The position numbers and the translations under genes were made by a program. Shown piece by piece: positions 35,828 through 43,540 of a DNA stretch of 52,647 nt. Each line of letters begins with the position of its first letter. The first letter of the stretch is position 1. The stretch comes from an uncultured Bacteroidia bacterium (GTDB lineage: Bacteria; Bacteroidota; Bacteroidia; J057; CALLMJ01): positions 1 to 52,647 of the forward strand of contig CALLMJ010000095.1 in NCBI GenBank assembly GCA_938006875.1. The letters are read 5' to 3'. The notes beneath the pieces were generated by a model, which was not told the DNA's origin, searched no databases, and worked only from the letters and a program-made list of their open reading frames with translations.

Positions 35828-36482
35828 TGGGTATTCTAAATTGTTCCTTTTGTAATTTTTTGGGTTCAATTTTGATTGCAGTTGTAGTAATTTGTAAATT
35901 ATTTGCTTTTTGTATAGTTTTAAGAGGTATTCTTCCCTCTAAACCTTTAGTAAGAAAAGCGGCTTGAGCTCGTGTTTTTCCTTTAAATAATTTAGTGTTT
36001 ACGCGGTATTTATCTGATACATAATAAATAATGGTTCTATTGGGTTTTTCTACTTTGTACTCTTTACATTCAATTCCTGCCACTACTAATTTGTTGCCTG
36101 TAGCAATTGCAGTTGGAGGAGTTGAAGACTCTGGTTCATATTCCTCAAAACGAAAAGCTCTTTTATTCTGTACATCTAAAGTGTATGTTCTATTAGAATC
36201 TGCTATAAATAATCTGGTAGTAGGAAATTCGCCATTATATAAATTGATGATAAAATCACCATCCTTAAAAAACATATCCATATTTTTACAAGGTTTTTTT
36301 TCTAAAAATGCTTGTGATTCTTTGCTTGGTGTACCTTTAATTCCTGTAATCTCTACATTGTACTTTATTAATCCTTCAAAATAAGTTTCTTTACCTGTTC
36401 CGTCAACGGTTTTTTCTAAATCTTGCCCGTGGATAAAATTAAAATTAATAAAAAAAATAACTAAAGCTATGCAGAATTTCAT
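35790..36482 (-). CDS. Secreted protein, GLPGLI/DUF4412-like, function unknown
   Basis: A 230-residue protein with a signal peptide (cleavage near FIHGQ). The beta-rich mature chain begins YFEGLIKYNVEI and has a DNKRAFRFEE-like strand pattern, then GNKLVVAGIECKEYKVEK and RTIIYYVSDKY. That organisation, with a reporter-like VAGIECKEYKV block, resembles DUF4412/GLPGLI-type Bacteroidota proteins, but the assignment is tentative. Its -7 box is 4 bp before the ATG. Coupled to the propeller gene downstream. Confidence 0.65.
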   Translation of the reverse strand: MKFCIALVIFFINFNFIHGQDLEKTVDGTGKETYFEGLIKYNVEITGIKGTPSKESQAFLEKKPCKNMDMFFKDGDFIINLYNGEFPTTRLFIADSNRTYTLDVQNKRAFRFEEYEPESSTPPTAIATGNKLVVAGIECKEYKVEKPNRTIIYYVSDKYRVNTKLFKGKTRAQAAFLTKGLEGRIPLKTIQKANNLQITTTAIKIEPKKLQKEQFRIPNGWKMSGLDLRR

Positions 36483-36486
36483 ATTG

Positions 36487-36494
36487 CAAAATTA
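36487..36494 (-). promoter_or_regulatory. Promoter -7 box placed almost on the start codon
   Basis: Plus-strand CAAAATTA, minus-strand TAATTTTG, with only 4 bp between it and the ATG at 36482. A leaderless mRNA is predicted. Confidence 0.55.
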
Positions 36495-36534
36495 GATTTT
36501 TTTTTAAATTCAAAGGAAAATTTTGTGATAAAGT

Positions 36535-37347
36535 TTATTTAATTTTTGAAGTTAAAGGATATTTCAAAAAACTCATTTCTTTAATATCAGCTTTGATTGA
36601 ACCCACTAAAATTGGGGACTCAATTCTTAAAGGAACGTAATTCGCATCATCAGTAACCCAAAGTCTCATTCCTTCATTATCCTTAAAAACTCTATCCGCA
36701 ACTACCAAAGGTTGAATTTTAATGGCTTTGAATTTTCCTAAATCCGTTTTAATGGTTTCTCTTCCTAAAACTTTAAAACCTAATTCATACAATTCATTAT
36801 CCAACCAAATTTTTACTTTTATAAGTTTACCTACTGGAAGTTCCCCTAAATTTATACAACGTGTTGCATATAAACAAGTTAACATATCATGGGTTTTCCC
36901 TTGTACTTTAAACTCCCCCTTTTTACTGATAATTTTATCTTCTTTACTAAAATCCACTTCATCTATAAAATGATACCCACCTTCATGAACAGCTCTATAA
37001 TATTTTACAGGATATAAGCTTTCTTTATCCATATAGCTATAAAAAGTATCGCGAACTTCAAAAAACCAATCAAAAGTAGATGCAGATTTTCCAAATCCTT
37101 TTAGCAAGAAACAATTTTTATCAGCAATTTTTCTGGATTTATTGTCCACTTCAAAAGTTGCATCACCAGCTGTGATCCAACCGTAATGAACTCTCATCAC
37201 AATTTTTTCTCCAAAATTAAAAGCAGTTTCTTTGATTTTAAACTCATAGGTTTCTAAATTATCAATATGAGAAGAATAACTAGAAATCATCTGAGGAATA
37301 AAAACCACAATACTGAATAGTAACCATTTCGAAATTGTGTGTATCAT
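36535..37347 (-). CDS. DUF3108-family exported protein
   Basis: A 270-residue protein with a signal peptide (hydrophobic ISKWLLFSIVVFIPQMIS). The mature part has the DUF3108 pattern: FNFGEKIVMRVHYGWITAGD near the N-terminus, SASTFDWFFEVRDTFYSYMD, then PVGKLIKVKIWLDNELYELG and a C-terminal WVTDDANYVPLRIESPILVG. Such proteins are beta-rich envelope proteins of unknown role. It lies 52 bp upstream of the GLPGLI-like gene on the same strand. Confidence 0.83.
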   Translation of the reverse strand: MIHTISKWLLFSIVVFIPQMISSYSSHIDNLETYEFKIKETAFNFGEKIVMRVHYGWITAGDATFEVDNKSRKIADKNCFLLKGFGKSASTFDWFFEVRDTFYSYMDKESLYPVKYYRAVHEGGYHFIDEVDFSKEDKIISKKGEFKVQGKTHDMLTCLYATRCINLGELPVGKLIKVKIWLDNELYELGFKVLGRETIKTDLGKFKAIKIQPLVVADRVFKDNEGMRLWVTDDANYVPLRIESPILVGSIKADIKEMSFLKYPLTSKIK

Positions 37348-37519
37348 AATTGAGTGATTGATTAATTTTTAAAGTTACAAAAAAAGTACCAATTATTTGA
37401 TTCATAATGGACATTTTCAAAAACCTAACTTAGATTCATCATAGAAAAGGCGTTTCTATATGTGTTTATAATCTATCATTAAATCCAATATTTTGGTAAG
37501 AACCCCATGGCTAATGTTA

Positions 37520-37700
37520 AGGGAAGTAAGCGTGAAGGATTGAGAGTGGCACAATTTGATAATACTCATTGACCACGAAGTTGCACTGCCTTTTGACGCT
37601 TTTGAGAAAAGTGGAAAAAGGATTGTGATACATTGAGTTTACTGAAATGCCGAAGCCTGAAGAGACCCCGACCCTTAGCGTAATAAGGGACACGCTCAAA
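37520..37700. repeat. Dispersed intergenic repeat, copy 3
   Basis: Same orientation as copy 2. The core at 37617-37656 (AAAGGATT ... CATTGAGTTTACTGAAATGC) matches 28161-28201, and both elements also carry a GAAGG-AG block on the left and a TAAGGGACA or its complement on the right. The left half diverges more. GC-richer than the flanks. Confidence 0.65.
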
Positions 37701-37827
37701 AAAACTCCTATACAAACAAGAATAAGTAAAATCTTCAATTTTCATAATATTTAATAAAAATTGTTAAACTTTAATGACTTAACATTTTTTTGTTAGACGA
37801 TACAATAAAAATATAAAATAAACCGTT

Positions 37828-37835
37828 TATATTTG
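37828..37835 (+). promoter_or_regulatory. Promoter -7 box upstream of the ECF sigma gene
   Basis: TATATTTG, a perfect TAnnTTTG, 94 bp before the sigma start. No well-placed -33 box seen. The resulting leader would contain two 11-bp direct repeats and a possible small ORF. Confidence 0.45.
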
Positions 37836-37853
37836 CAAAACAATACTCAGTAA

Positions 37854-38018
37854 ATGAATAAAATTTTTACGCTAATTACAAAAACAAAAATGAACAGAAA
37901 TTTTACGCTAAGGTTATTCATATATAAAAATGCAAACAAAGTACAAAAACCTAAGCGACGAGGAGTTAATCAAAAAATTTTTGGAGGGACACACTTCGTT
38001 CTTCAATGCCCTTATTAA
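37854..38018 (+). other. Possible leader ORF overlapping the sigma factor start
   Basis: An open frame of 54 codons starts 18 bp after the -7 box and runs past the sigma ATG in another frame, ending 89 bp inside that gene. Its first part includes both TTTTACGCTAA repeats in frame (each read as FTL), 36 bp apart. It could be a real leader peptide or chance. No similarity to known proteins is claimed. Confidence 0.25.
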
Positions 38019-38499
38019 TAGATATAGAAATAAATGGCACTACGTCATTTATTTAGTTGTAAAGGATAAAGAATTAGCAGAGGATTTATTACAAGATGCA
38101 ATTATAAAAATTTATAATGCTTTTAGTGAAAATAGTTATAAAGAACACCAAAAATTTTCTTCATGGGCTGGAAGAGTTTGTAAGAACTTAGCTATTGATT
38201 ATCTTAGAAGCCAAAAAATTTGTGTTCAAGATTTTGAGAATTATGTAGAAATTAAAGACTATTCAACTTCAAGATTGGAAAGCTTAATTAATGAAGAAAA
38301 TCAAAAAATGTTAAGAAATGCTATCAATTTATTACCTCCAAGCCAAAGAGAAGTGGTATTTTTAAGATACTTTGAAGATTTAAGTTTTAAAGAAATTGCA
38401 GAAAAAAATGAGATTAGTATCAATACAGCATTAGGTAGAATGCGTTATGCAATTATTAATCTTCAAAAAATTATTGGAAAAAAGAAAGCCATTTATTAA
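37930..38499 (+). CDS. ECF-type RNA polymerase sigma factor
   Basis: Alternative sigma factor of 189 residues. Region 2 is seen in FFNALINRYRNKWHYVIYL followed by KELAEDLLQDAIIKIYNAF and the -10-recognising FSSWAGRVCKNLAIDYLRSQ. Region 4 is LPPSQREVVFLRYFEDLSFK followed by EIAEKNEISINTALGRMRYA. No anti-sigma gene adjoins it. An in-frame stop just upstream excludes an earlier start. bamD follows but has its own promoter. Target genes are unknown. Confidence 0.93.
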   Translation: MQTKYKNLSDEELIKKFLEGHTSFFNALINRYRNKWHYVIYLVVKDKELAEDLLQDAIIKIYNAFSENSYKEHQKFSSWAGRVCKNLAIDYLRSQKICVQDFENYVEIKDYSTSRLESLINEENQKMLRNAINLLPPSQREVVFLRYFEDLSFKEIAEKNEISINTALGRMRYAIINLQKIIGKKKAIY

Positions 38500-38504
38500 T
38501 TTTG
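38497..38504 (+). promoter_or_regulatory. Promoter -7 box for bamD-rpoZ-coaBC
   Basis: TAATTTTG overlaps the sigma stop codon. TTGG (38474-38477) lies 19 bp upstream as a -33 candidate. The bamD ATG is 10 bp downstream, and an upstream TTG at 38509 is less likely as a start. Confidence 0.6.
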
Positions 38505-38514
38505 CATTTTGATA

Positions 38515-39321
38515 ATGCACAAATATTTATTGCTGATTCTCATCGCTATCATTTGGATAAGTTGTTCCAATAAGTATGCTAAAATGGCAAAAAAAGGAAG
38601 TATAGCAGAAAAAGATTCTGCTGCAGTTTATTTTTTTAATAAAAAAAGCTATGAATCTGCTATGCCTTTATTTGAGGAATTATTAGGAGTTTATAGAGGC
38701 ACTGCGCGTTATCAAAAAATATTATATTTTTATGCATACTGTAAATATGGTATGAATGATTTTATAACCGCAGCTTTTTATTTTGAAGAATTTACTAAAC
38801 AATTTCCCAATTCAGAATTTACTGAAGAAGCTCAATTTATGGTGGCTAATTGCTACAGGGCTATGTCCGCAAGTTATGTTTTAGACCAATCAGAAACGCA
38901 AAAAGCCATAGAAAATTTTGAGTTTTTTATGGAACAATATCCTATGTCTCCAAGAGTAGAAAAAGCGGAAGCCCACATTAAAGAACTCCGTGAGAAATTA
39001 ATGATTAAGGCTTTTGAACAAGCTAATTTGTATTATAAGATTGGCTACTATAAATCAGCAGTTATAGCATTTAAAAATTTTATTTCTGATTATCCTGGTT
39101 CACCATATCGTGAAGAAGCAGCCTATAAAATGATAAAATCCTCTTTGGAATATGCAAAATTAAGTATTGAAACAAAACAAATAGAAAGATACGAAAAAAC
39201 TATTGATTTATATCAAAAATTTATTGAGCGTTACCCCAATAGTAAGTTTCTGAAAGATTCTGAAGAATGTTACACAATTGCTCAAAAATCCTTAGAAAAA
39301 ATAAAAAAAAATATACAATAA
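38515..39321 (+). CDS. bamD: Outer-membrane assembly lipoprotein BamD
   Basis: Lipoprotein of the BAM complex that inserts beta-barrel proteins in the outer membrane. From 38515 it has 268 residues. The lipobox IWISC is followed by a chain of TPR-like helical pairs: AMPLFEELLGVYRGTARYQ, YFEEFTKQFPNSEFTEEA, NFEFFMEQYPMSPRVEKA and AFKNFISDYPGSPYREEA. These are the usual BamD repeats with PxS turns. rpoZ starts 1 bp after its stop codon. The order bamD-rpoZ-coaBC is common in this phylum. Confidence 0.93.
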   Translation: MHKYLLLILIAIIWISCSNKYAKMAKKGSIAEKDSAAVYFFNKKSYESAMPLFEELLGVYRGTARYQKILYFYAYCKYGMNDFITAAFYFEEFTKQFPNSEFTEEAQFMVANCYRAMSASYVLDQSETQKAIENFEFFMEQYPMSPRVEKAEAHIKELREKLMIKAFEQANLYYKIGYYKSAVIAFKNFISDYPGSPYREEAAYKMIKSSLEYAKLSIETKQIERYEKTIDLYQKFIERYPNSKFLKDSEECYTIAQKSLEKIKKNIQ

Positions 39322-39322
39322 T

Positions 39323-39628
39323 ATGAATATACCAGATAATTTAGAACCCAACATTCAACCCCTAGATTTATTTAAAATTCTTGATGAAACAGGGAGTATT
39401 TACAGGGCATTAATTATTATAGGAAAGCGTTCAAACATGATTGCCCAGCAAATGAAACAAGAAATTGTTTCTAAAATAACGGATTTTTCTAGCTATTCAG
39501 ATAGCGTTGAAGAAATTGTTGAAAATCGTGAACAAATTGAAATCTCAAAAATGTATGAGCAAATGCCTAAGCCTACCATCATTGCTCTTTACGAGTATCA
39601 AAATAATTTGATTGATTGGAAATTATAA
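39323..39628 (+). CDS. rpoZ: RNA polymerase omega subunit, Bacteroidota type
   Basis: Small polymerase subunit that helps assembly of the beta' chain. The 101-residue chain has the RPB6/omega pattern NIYRA-like TGSIYRALIIIGKRSNMIAQ, with the conserved Arg/Asn residues. The phylum's version is divergent from enterobacterial RpoZ, and its position between bamD and coaBC is the main supporting clue. Overlaps coaBC by 13 bp. Confidence 0.85.
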   Translation: MNIPDNLEPNIQPLDLFKILDETGSIYRALIIIGKRSNMIAQQMKQEIVSKITDFSSYSDSVEEIVENREQIEISKMYEQMPKPTIIALYEYQNNLIDWKL

Positions 39629-40851
39629 ACTCTTTTTTTATAGATACTAATCAACCTCTGAAAGGAAAAAAAATTCTTTTAGGGGTTTGTGGTAGTATTG
39701 CTGCCTATAAATCTGTTTTTTTATTAAGATTGTTACAAAATCAAGGTGCTGAGGTTCAAATTATAATGACTCAAAATGCACAGAAGTTTGTAACAACTTT
39801 AACTTTTTCTACTTTATCACAAAAACCTGTTTTTTCTTATTTATGGCATGAAACTACGGGTAACCAAGATTGGTCTCAGCATGTTCAGGTTGCTCAAAAT
39901 GCGGATTTAATTATTATTGCTCCAGCAACCATGAATACTTTGAGTAAATTAGCCCACGGAACCTGTGATGATGCTTTAACGGCTACGGTTTTTTCTGCTT
40001 CTTGTCCTGTTTTGATAGCTCCAGCAATGGATAAAGAAATGTATATTTCCCCTCAAAATCAAAAAAATCTCAATCTTTTAAAAGAATTTGGATATCAAAT
40101 TTTACCTTCAGAATCAGGATTTTTAGCATCAGGTTTAGAAGGTTTGGGGAGATTACTTGAGCCTGAAAAAATTGTTGAATATTGTATTTCTGCTATAACT
40201 CCTAAAATCTTGAATGAAAAAAAATTCTTAATTAACGTCGGTCCTACCCAAGAATCGATTGACCCCGTTCGGTTTATATCAAATCATTCAACCGGAAAAA
40301 TGGGAATTGCAATTGCTAAATGGGCTTTTAGAATGGGTGCTCAAGTTACTCTTATAGCTGGACCTACAACAGTTCCTATTCCTGAATATTTGAATTCTAT
40401 TTCGGTGAAAAGTGCATTAGAAATGTTTGAAGCAATGCAAAACCATTTTCATGAAGCAGAAATCATTATCGGTACAGCTGCAGTTGCAGATTTTAAACCT
40501 AAAAATTATGCATCTCAAAAAATAAAAAAAATAGATGATTCCGATACTATGAACTTAGAATTATCTAAAAATCCCGATATTTTACTTGAACTGGGTAAAC
40601 AAAAAAAGACATACCAAAAATTGATTGGTTTTGCATTAGAATCCCAAAATGAATTGGAAAACGCAAAATCTAAATTAAAGAAAAAAAATTTAGATTTAAT
40701 TGTATTAAATTCCCTTCAACAAGAAGGTGCTACTTTTGGTCATGATACTAATAAAGTTTTTTTTATTTCCCCTAATTATATTATTGAATCAGAACTACTT
40801 CACAAAGAGCAAATTGCAATTCAATTACTTCAAATTATAGCCAATCTTTGA
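39616..40851 (+). CDS. coaBC: Bifunctional phosphopantothenoylcysteine decarboxylase / phosphopantothenate-cysteine ligase
   Basis: Two steps of coenzyme A synthesis in one 411-residue protein. The N-terminal CoaC flavoprotein domain has LLGVCGSIAAYKS, the active His in DWSQHVQVAQ and IAPATMNTLSKLAHG. The C-terminal CoaB domain has NVGPTQESIDPVRFISNHST followed by GKMGIAIAKW, and the conserved Lys in QKIKK. No ATG is available before the conserved domain: an in-frame TGA is at 39613 and the first usable codon is TTG at 39616, just inside rpoZ. A CTG about 45 bp later would also give a plausible start. Confidence 0.94.
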   Translation: MEIINSFFIDTNQPLKGKKILLGVCGSIAAYKSVFLLRLLQNQGAEVQIIMTQNAQKFVTTLTFSTLSQKPVFSYLWHETTGNQDWSQHVQVAQNADLIIIAPATMNTLSKLAHGTCDDALTATVFSASCPVLIAPAMDKEMYISPQNQKNLNLLKEFGYQILPSESGFLASGLEGLGRLLEPEKIVEYCISAITPKILNEKKFLINVGPTQESIDPVRFISNHSTGKMGIAIAKWAFRMGAQVTLIAGPTTVPIPEYLNSISVKSALEMFEAMQNHFHEAEIIIGTAAVADFKPKNYASQKIKKIDDSDTMNLELSKNPDILLELGKQKKTYQKLIGFALESQNELENAKSKLKKKNLDLIVLNSLQQEGATFGHDTNKVFFISPNYIIESELLHKEQIAIQLLQIIANL

Positions 40852-40855
40852 TTTT

Positions 40856-41728
40856 ATGTTGAATAAACAAAATCTCAAAGGTATTTTTTGGGCTTCAAGA
40901 CCCATCAATTTATGGATTACTTGGATAACTTTTTCTGTTGCTGCTTATTTTTCCTTTATTTACAGTTTTCAATTTATTTACTCGTTGAATTACTGGTTAC
41001 AATCTATTGTTATTGTGATAGTTACAGCTTCTGGATACATTGTAAATGATTTATATGATTATAAAATTGATTTAATCAATAAACCTCATAAAACTTATGT
41101 AAATTTTTATGCTTCTTCCAAAAAATTCTGGACTGCGTACTTTATAATGATTTCCATGGCTAGTTTGATGAGCTTATTTTTACCCATTAAGTTTTTGATT
41201 ATCAATATTTCATCTATTATCATTTTATTTTTATATGCTTATTATTTCAAACGTTATGCTATTGTAGGTAACCTCATTGTAAGCACCTTGACTTCCATGG
41301 TAATTATTTGTGGTGGTTTATTGGTTCATATTAAGCTTCCTTTGATGTGGATGTCTATTTTTGCTTTCCAAATTAATTTGATTCGTGAGATTATCAAAGA
41401 TGTTGAAGATATAAAAGGAGACTTAAAAAATTTTTTAAAAACACTTCCAATTATAGCCGGTCTTAAACTTACTCAAATCATTTTGTTTAGCTTGATTATC
41501 ATTTTAATTTTAAGTATTCCATTACCATTTATTTTTCATTACATCTTTTTTCAAGAGTATTTATGGAGTTATTTATTCATAAGTTCAATATTGGTAATTT
41601 TACCTTTGTTTTTTGTGCTTCGTACCTTGTTGAATAAAGGCTTTTTTATTGAAAAATATACTCAAACCAGTTCTTACTTGAAGTGGATTATGATTGGTGG
41701 AATAGTATCTTGCTTTTTTTTAAAGTAA
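40856..41728 (+). CDS. UbiA-family prenyltransferase, geranylgeranylglyceryl-phosphate type
   Basis: Integral membrane aromatic/lipid prenyltransferase of 290 residues with about eight or nine helices. Both Mg/diphosphate motifs are visible: NDLYDYKIDLINKPHK in the first half and IREIIKDVEDIKGD in the second. The NDxxDxxxDxxNKP form is typical of the Bacteroidota members annotated as geranylgeranylglycerol-phosphate geranylgeranyltransferase-like enzymes. The acceptor is uncertain; a menaquinone or heme route is possible but less likely. Four bp after coaBC. Confidence 0.83.
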   Translation: MLNKQNLKGIFWASRPINLWITWITFSVAAYFSFIYSFQFIYSLNYWLQSIVIVIVTASGYIVNDLYDYKIDLINKPHKTYVNFYASSKKFWTAYFIMISMASLMSLFLPIKFLIINISSIIILFLYAYYFKRYAIVGNLIVSTLTSMVIICGGLLVHIKLPLMWMSIFAFQINLIREIIKDVEDIKGDLKNFLKTLPIIAGLKLTQIILFSLIIILILSIPLPFIFHYIFFQEYLWSYLFISSILVILPLFFVLRTLLNKGFFIEKYTQTSSYLKWIMIGGIVSCFFLK

Positions 41729-41735
41729 CTTTTTG

Positions 41736-41743
41736 TAATTTTG
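41736..41743 (+). promoter_or_regulatory. Promoter -7 box almost touching a start codon
   Basis: TAATTTTG ends 4 bp before the ATG of the small membrane protein gene, so the mRNA is predicted to be leaderless. Confidence 0.55.
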
Positions 41744-41747
41744 CAAT

Positions 41748-41978
41748 ATGAAAATTATTGAACTTTTTTGGTTATTTATGACCATTTTCATAAGCCTTAT
41801 TTTCGTTACAAACTATGAAAGTTTAGCTTTGAGAGAAAAAATTTTATATTTAATTGCTTTATTACTTTCTACTTTTTTGTATTCTTTTAGAAGATATTCA
41901 AGAATAGCTCAAAATCGTTCTTCAGAAAATGAAGAATCAACCCGTATTGATGAAAACCCTAATATAAAAAATGACTAA
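41748..41978 (+). CDS. Small two-helix membrane protein, function unknown
   Basis: A 76-residue protein with two hydrophobic helices (about 4-21 and 31-46) and a short charged, Ser/Glu/Asn-rich cytoplasmic tail (YSRIAQNRSSENEESTRI). No named family recognised. Its stop codon lies 8 bp inside the GldE-like gene, so the two are translationally coupled and probably work together or share regulation. Confidence 0.72.
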   Translation: MKIIELFWLFMTIFISLIFVTNYESLALREKILYLIALLLSTFLYSFRRYSRIAQNRSSENEESTRIDENPNIKND

Positions 41979-43239
41979 CTGGATTATACTTTGTGTGATT
42001 GTATTAACTATTACTGGTTTTTTATCAGGTACTGAAATTGCTTTTTTTTCTGCCAATCGTTTTAAAATTGAATTAAAAAACTCAAAAGGTGATTGGTCAG
42101 GAAAAATTTTGTCTTACTTTTATAAAAATGTGCCTGAATTTATTTCTATTTTGTTGATTAGCCATAATTTAATGTTGGTGATATATTCTATGATTATGGC
42201 TTTTATGATAGACCACTTAGCCATTCAATATGGATACGATTTAAAAAATCTAGGAATAAAATATACCCTGCTTCAAACTGCTGTTTCTACTTTTATTGTT
42301 TTACTCTTTGCTGAATATATTCCCAAAATATTATTCAAAAAACATGCGGATAGAGCCATTATTTTTGCTACACCTATTATTTATTTGATTTCTAAAATTT
42401 TAAAACCTGCTGTTTTATTACTGAATTTTTTAAACCATAACATATTATTTCCATTATTTAAACTAAAAGAAACTGAAAAAGAGAAAGCATTCACCAAAAC
42501 CGATTTACAATTTTACATTGAAGAAAATTTTCAATCTAACGAAAAAGAACCAGAAATTAATCCTGAAATTTTTTCTAATGCTTTATATTTCAATGAATTA
42601 AAAATTCGTGAAATTATGATACCAAGGACTGAAATTATTGCAGTTCCTTTTAATATTTCTATACAAGAACTTGAAAATCAATTTATTAAAACAGAGCTTT
42701 CTAGAATGATTGTTTATGAAAATTCTTTGGATAATATTGTGGGTTATATTCACGTTTTGGATTTACTAAAAAGACCAACAAGCCTTAACGATATACTCAA
42801 AAAAATTATCAAAGTTCCTGAATCTATGCTTGCTCATCAACTACTTTCAGAGTTTAATTCCAAGAAAAAAAGTATTGCTGTGGTGTTAGATGAATTCGGT
42901 GGAACTTCTGGTTTAGTAACTGTTGAAGATTTAATTGAATCTGTTATTGGTGAAATTGATGATGAGTTTGATGAATTCAACGAAGAAGGTCTTACTGAAG
43001 AAAAAATTTCTGTAAATCATTTTATTTTCTCTGCAAGACACGAAATTGATTATCTCAATAAAAAATATGAACTCCATTTACCAGAAGGAGAATACACCAC
43101 TTTGGCAGGATTTATTACAAGTATTACCGGATTAATTCCCCAAAAAGATGAGATCATTGAATTTGAAAATCTAAAAATTAAAATTATAGAGGCTACTCCT
43201 ATTCGTATTGAATTAGTGGAAATTTTTATCAATCAATAA
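41971..43239 (+). CDS. GldE-like CNNM/CBS/CorC-HlyC membrane protein
   Basis: A 422-residue protein of the hemolysin-C / CNNM family. An N-terminal CNNM domain has three to four helices and SGTEIAFFSANRFKIEL. A CBS pair follows, with REIMIPRTEIIAVPFNISIQ and AVVLDEFGGTSGLVTVEDLI. The C-terminal CorC-HlyC ion-transport-associated domain ends LKIKIIEATPIRIELVEIFI. In gliding Bacteroidota GldE has this layout and is next to gldD; no gldD is seen here. Role is either divalent cation transport or support of gliding/secretion. Confidence 0.88.
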   Translation: MTNWIILCVIVLTITGFLSGTEIAFFSANRFKIELKNSKGDWSGKILSYFYKNVPEFISILLISHNLMLVIYSMIMAFMIDHLAIQYGYDLKNLGIKYTLLQTAVSTFIVLLFAEYIPKILFKKHADRAIIFATPIIYLISKILKPAVLLLNFLNHNILFPLFKLKETEKEKAFTKTDLQFYIEENFQSNEKEPEINPEIFSNALYFNELKIREIMIPRTEIIAVPFNISIQELENQFIKTELSRMIVYENSLDNIVGYIHVLDLLKRPTSLNDILKKIIKVPESMLAHQLLSEFNSKKKSIAVVLDEFGGTSGLVTVEDLIESVIGEIDDEFDEFNEEGLTEEKISVNHFIFSARHEIDYLNKKYELHLPEGEYTTLAGFITSITGLIPQKDEIIEFENLKIKIIEATPIRIELVEIFINQ

Positions 43240-43242
43240 TCT

Positions 43243-43540
43243 ATGGAAAAACAAAAAATACTATCCGATACAGAAATCCAATTTATTTGAAGATGGTAAA
43301 ACTTACAGTTATAGAGGACGTATAGGAATTGGTTTGTTTTATAAAGAAGGAATTTATTATCGCATTAATTATGATGATTTTGACACAATAACTTATCCTT
43401 CTTTTAATTCTAAAACATGTATTCACCCAACAATTTTTATTGTTTCTCTTGAATACCTTCAAGTATCAATTCATTTTGAAAATTTAAAGGTATATCCTCT
43501 AAAAAAAATGGATTATGAGACAAATCTAATATCTCAATAG
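43243..43540 (+). pseudogene. Small gene with an apparent frameshift near its 5' end
   Basis: An ATG 3 bp after the GldE-like gene opens MEKQKILSDTEIQFI and then meets TGA at 43288. In the next frame, open across the same point, the sequence continues as FEDGKTYSYRG, then RIGIGLFYKEGIYYRINYDD and DFDTITYPSFNSKT. The joined product looks like ordinary protein. This suggests a one-base indel near 43280-43290 (or a sequencing error). The second frame runs on to 43540, antisense to the end of the LRR gene, so the original 3' end is unclear. No family recognised. Confidence 0.4.

Larger units (their letters stand above)
37348..37929. other. 580-bp divergent spacer: repeat, promoter and leader ORF
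   Basis: Besides a dispersed repeat (37520-37700), this spacer holds a perfect -7 box at 37828-37835 for the plus strand and two 11-bp direct repeats TTTTACGCTAA at 37865-37875 and 37901-37911. The remainder is AT-rich and shows no gene. An open frame on the minus strand across the repeat is not believed. Confidence 0.6.

Noticed and set aside
37517-37738. 73-residue minus-strand ORF with a signal-like start
   Set aside because: Nearly all of it is repeat copy 3, whose sequence is shared with non-coding spacers elsewhere in the window.
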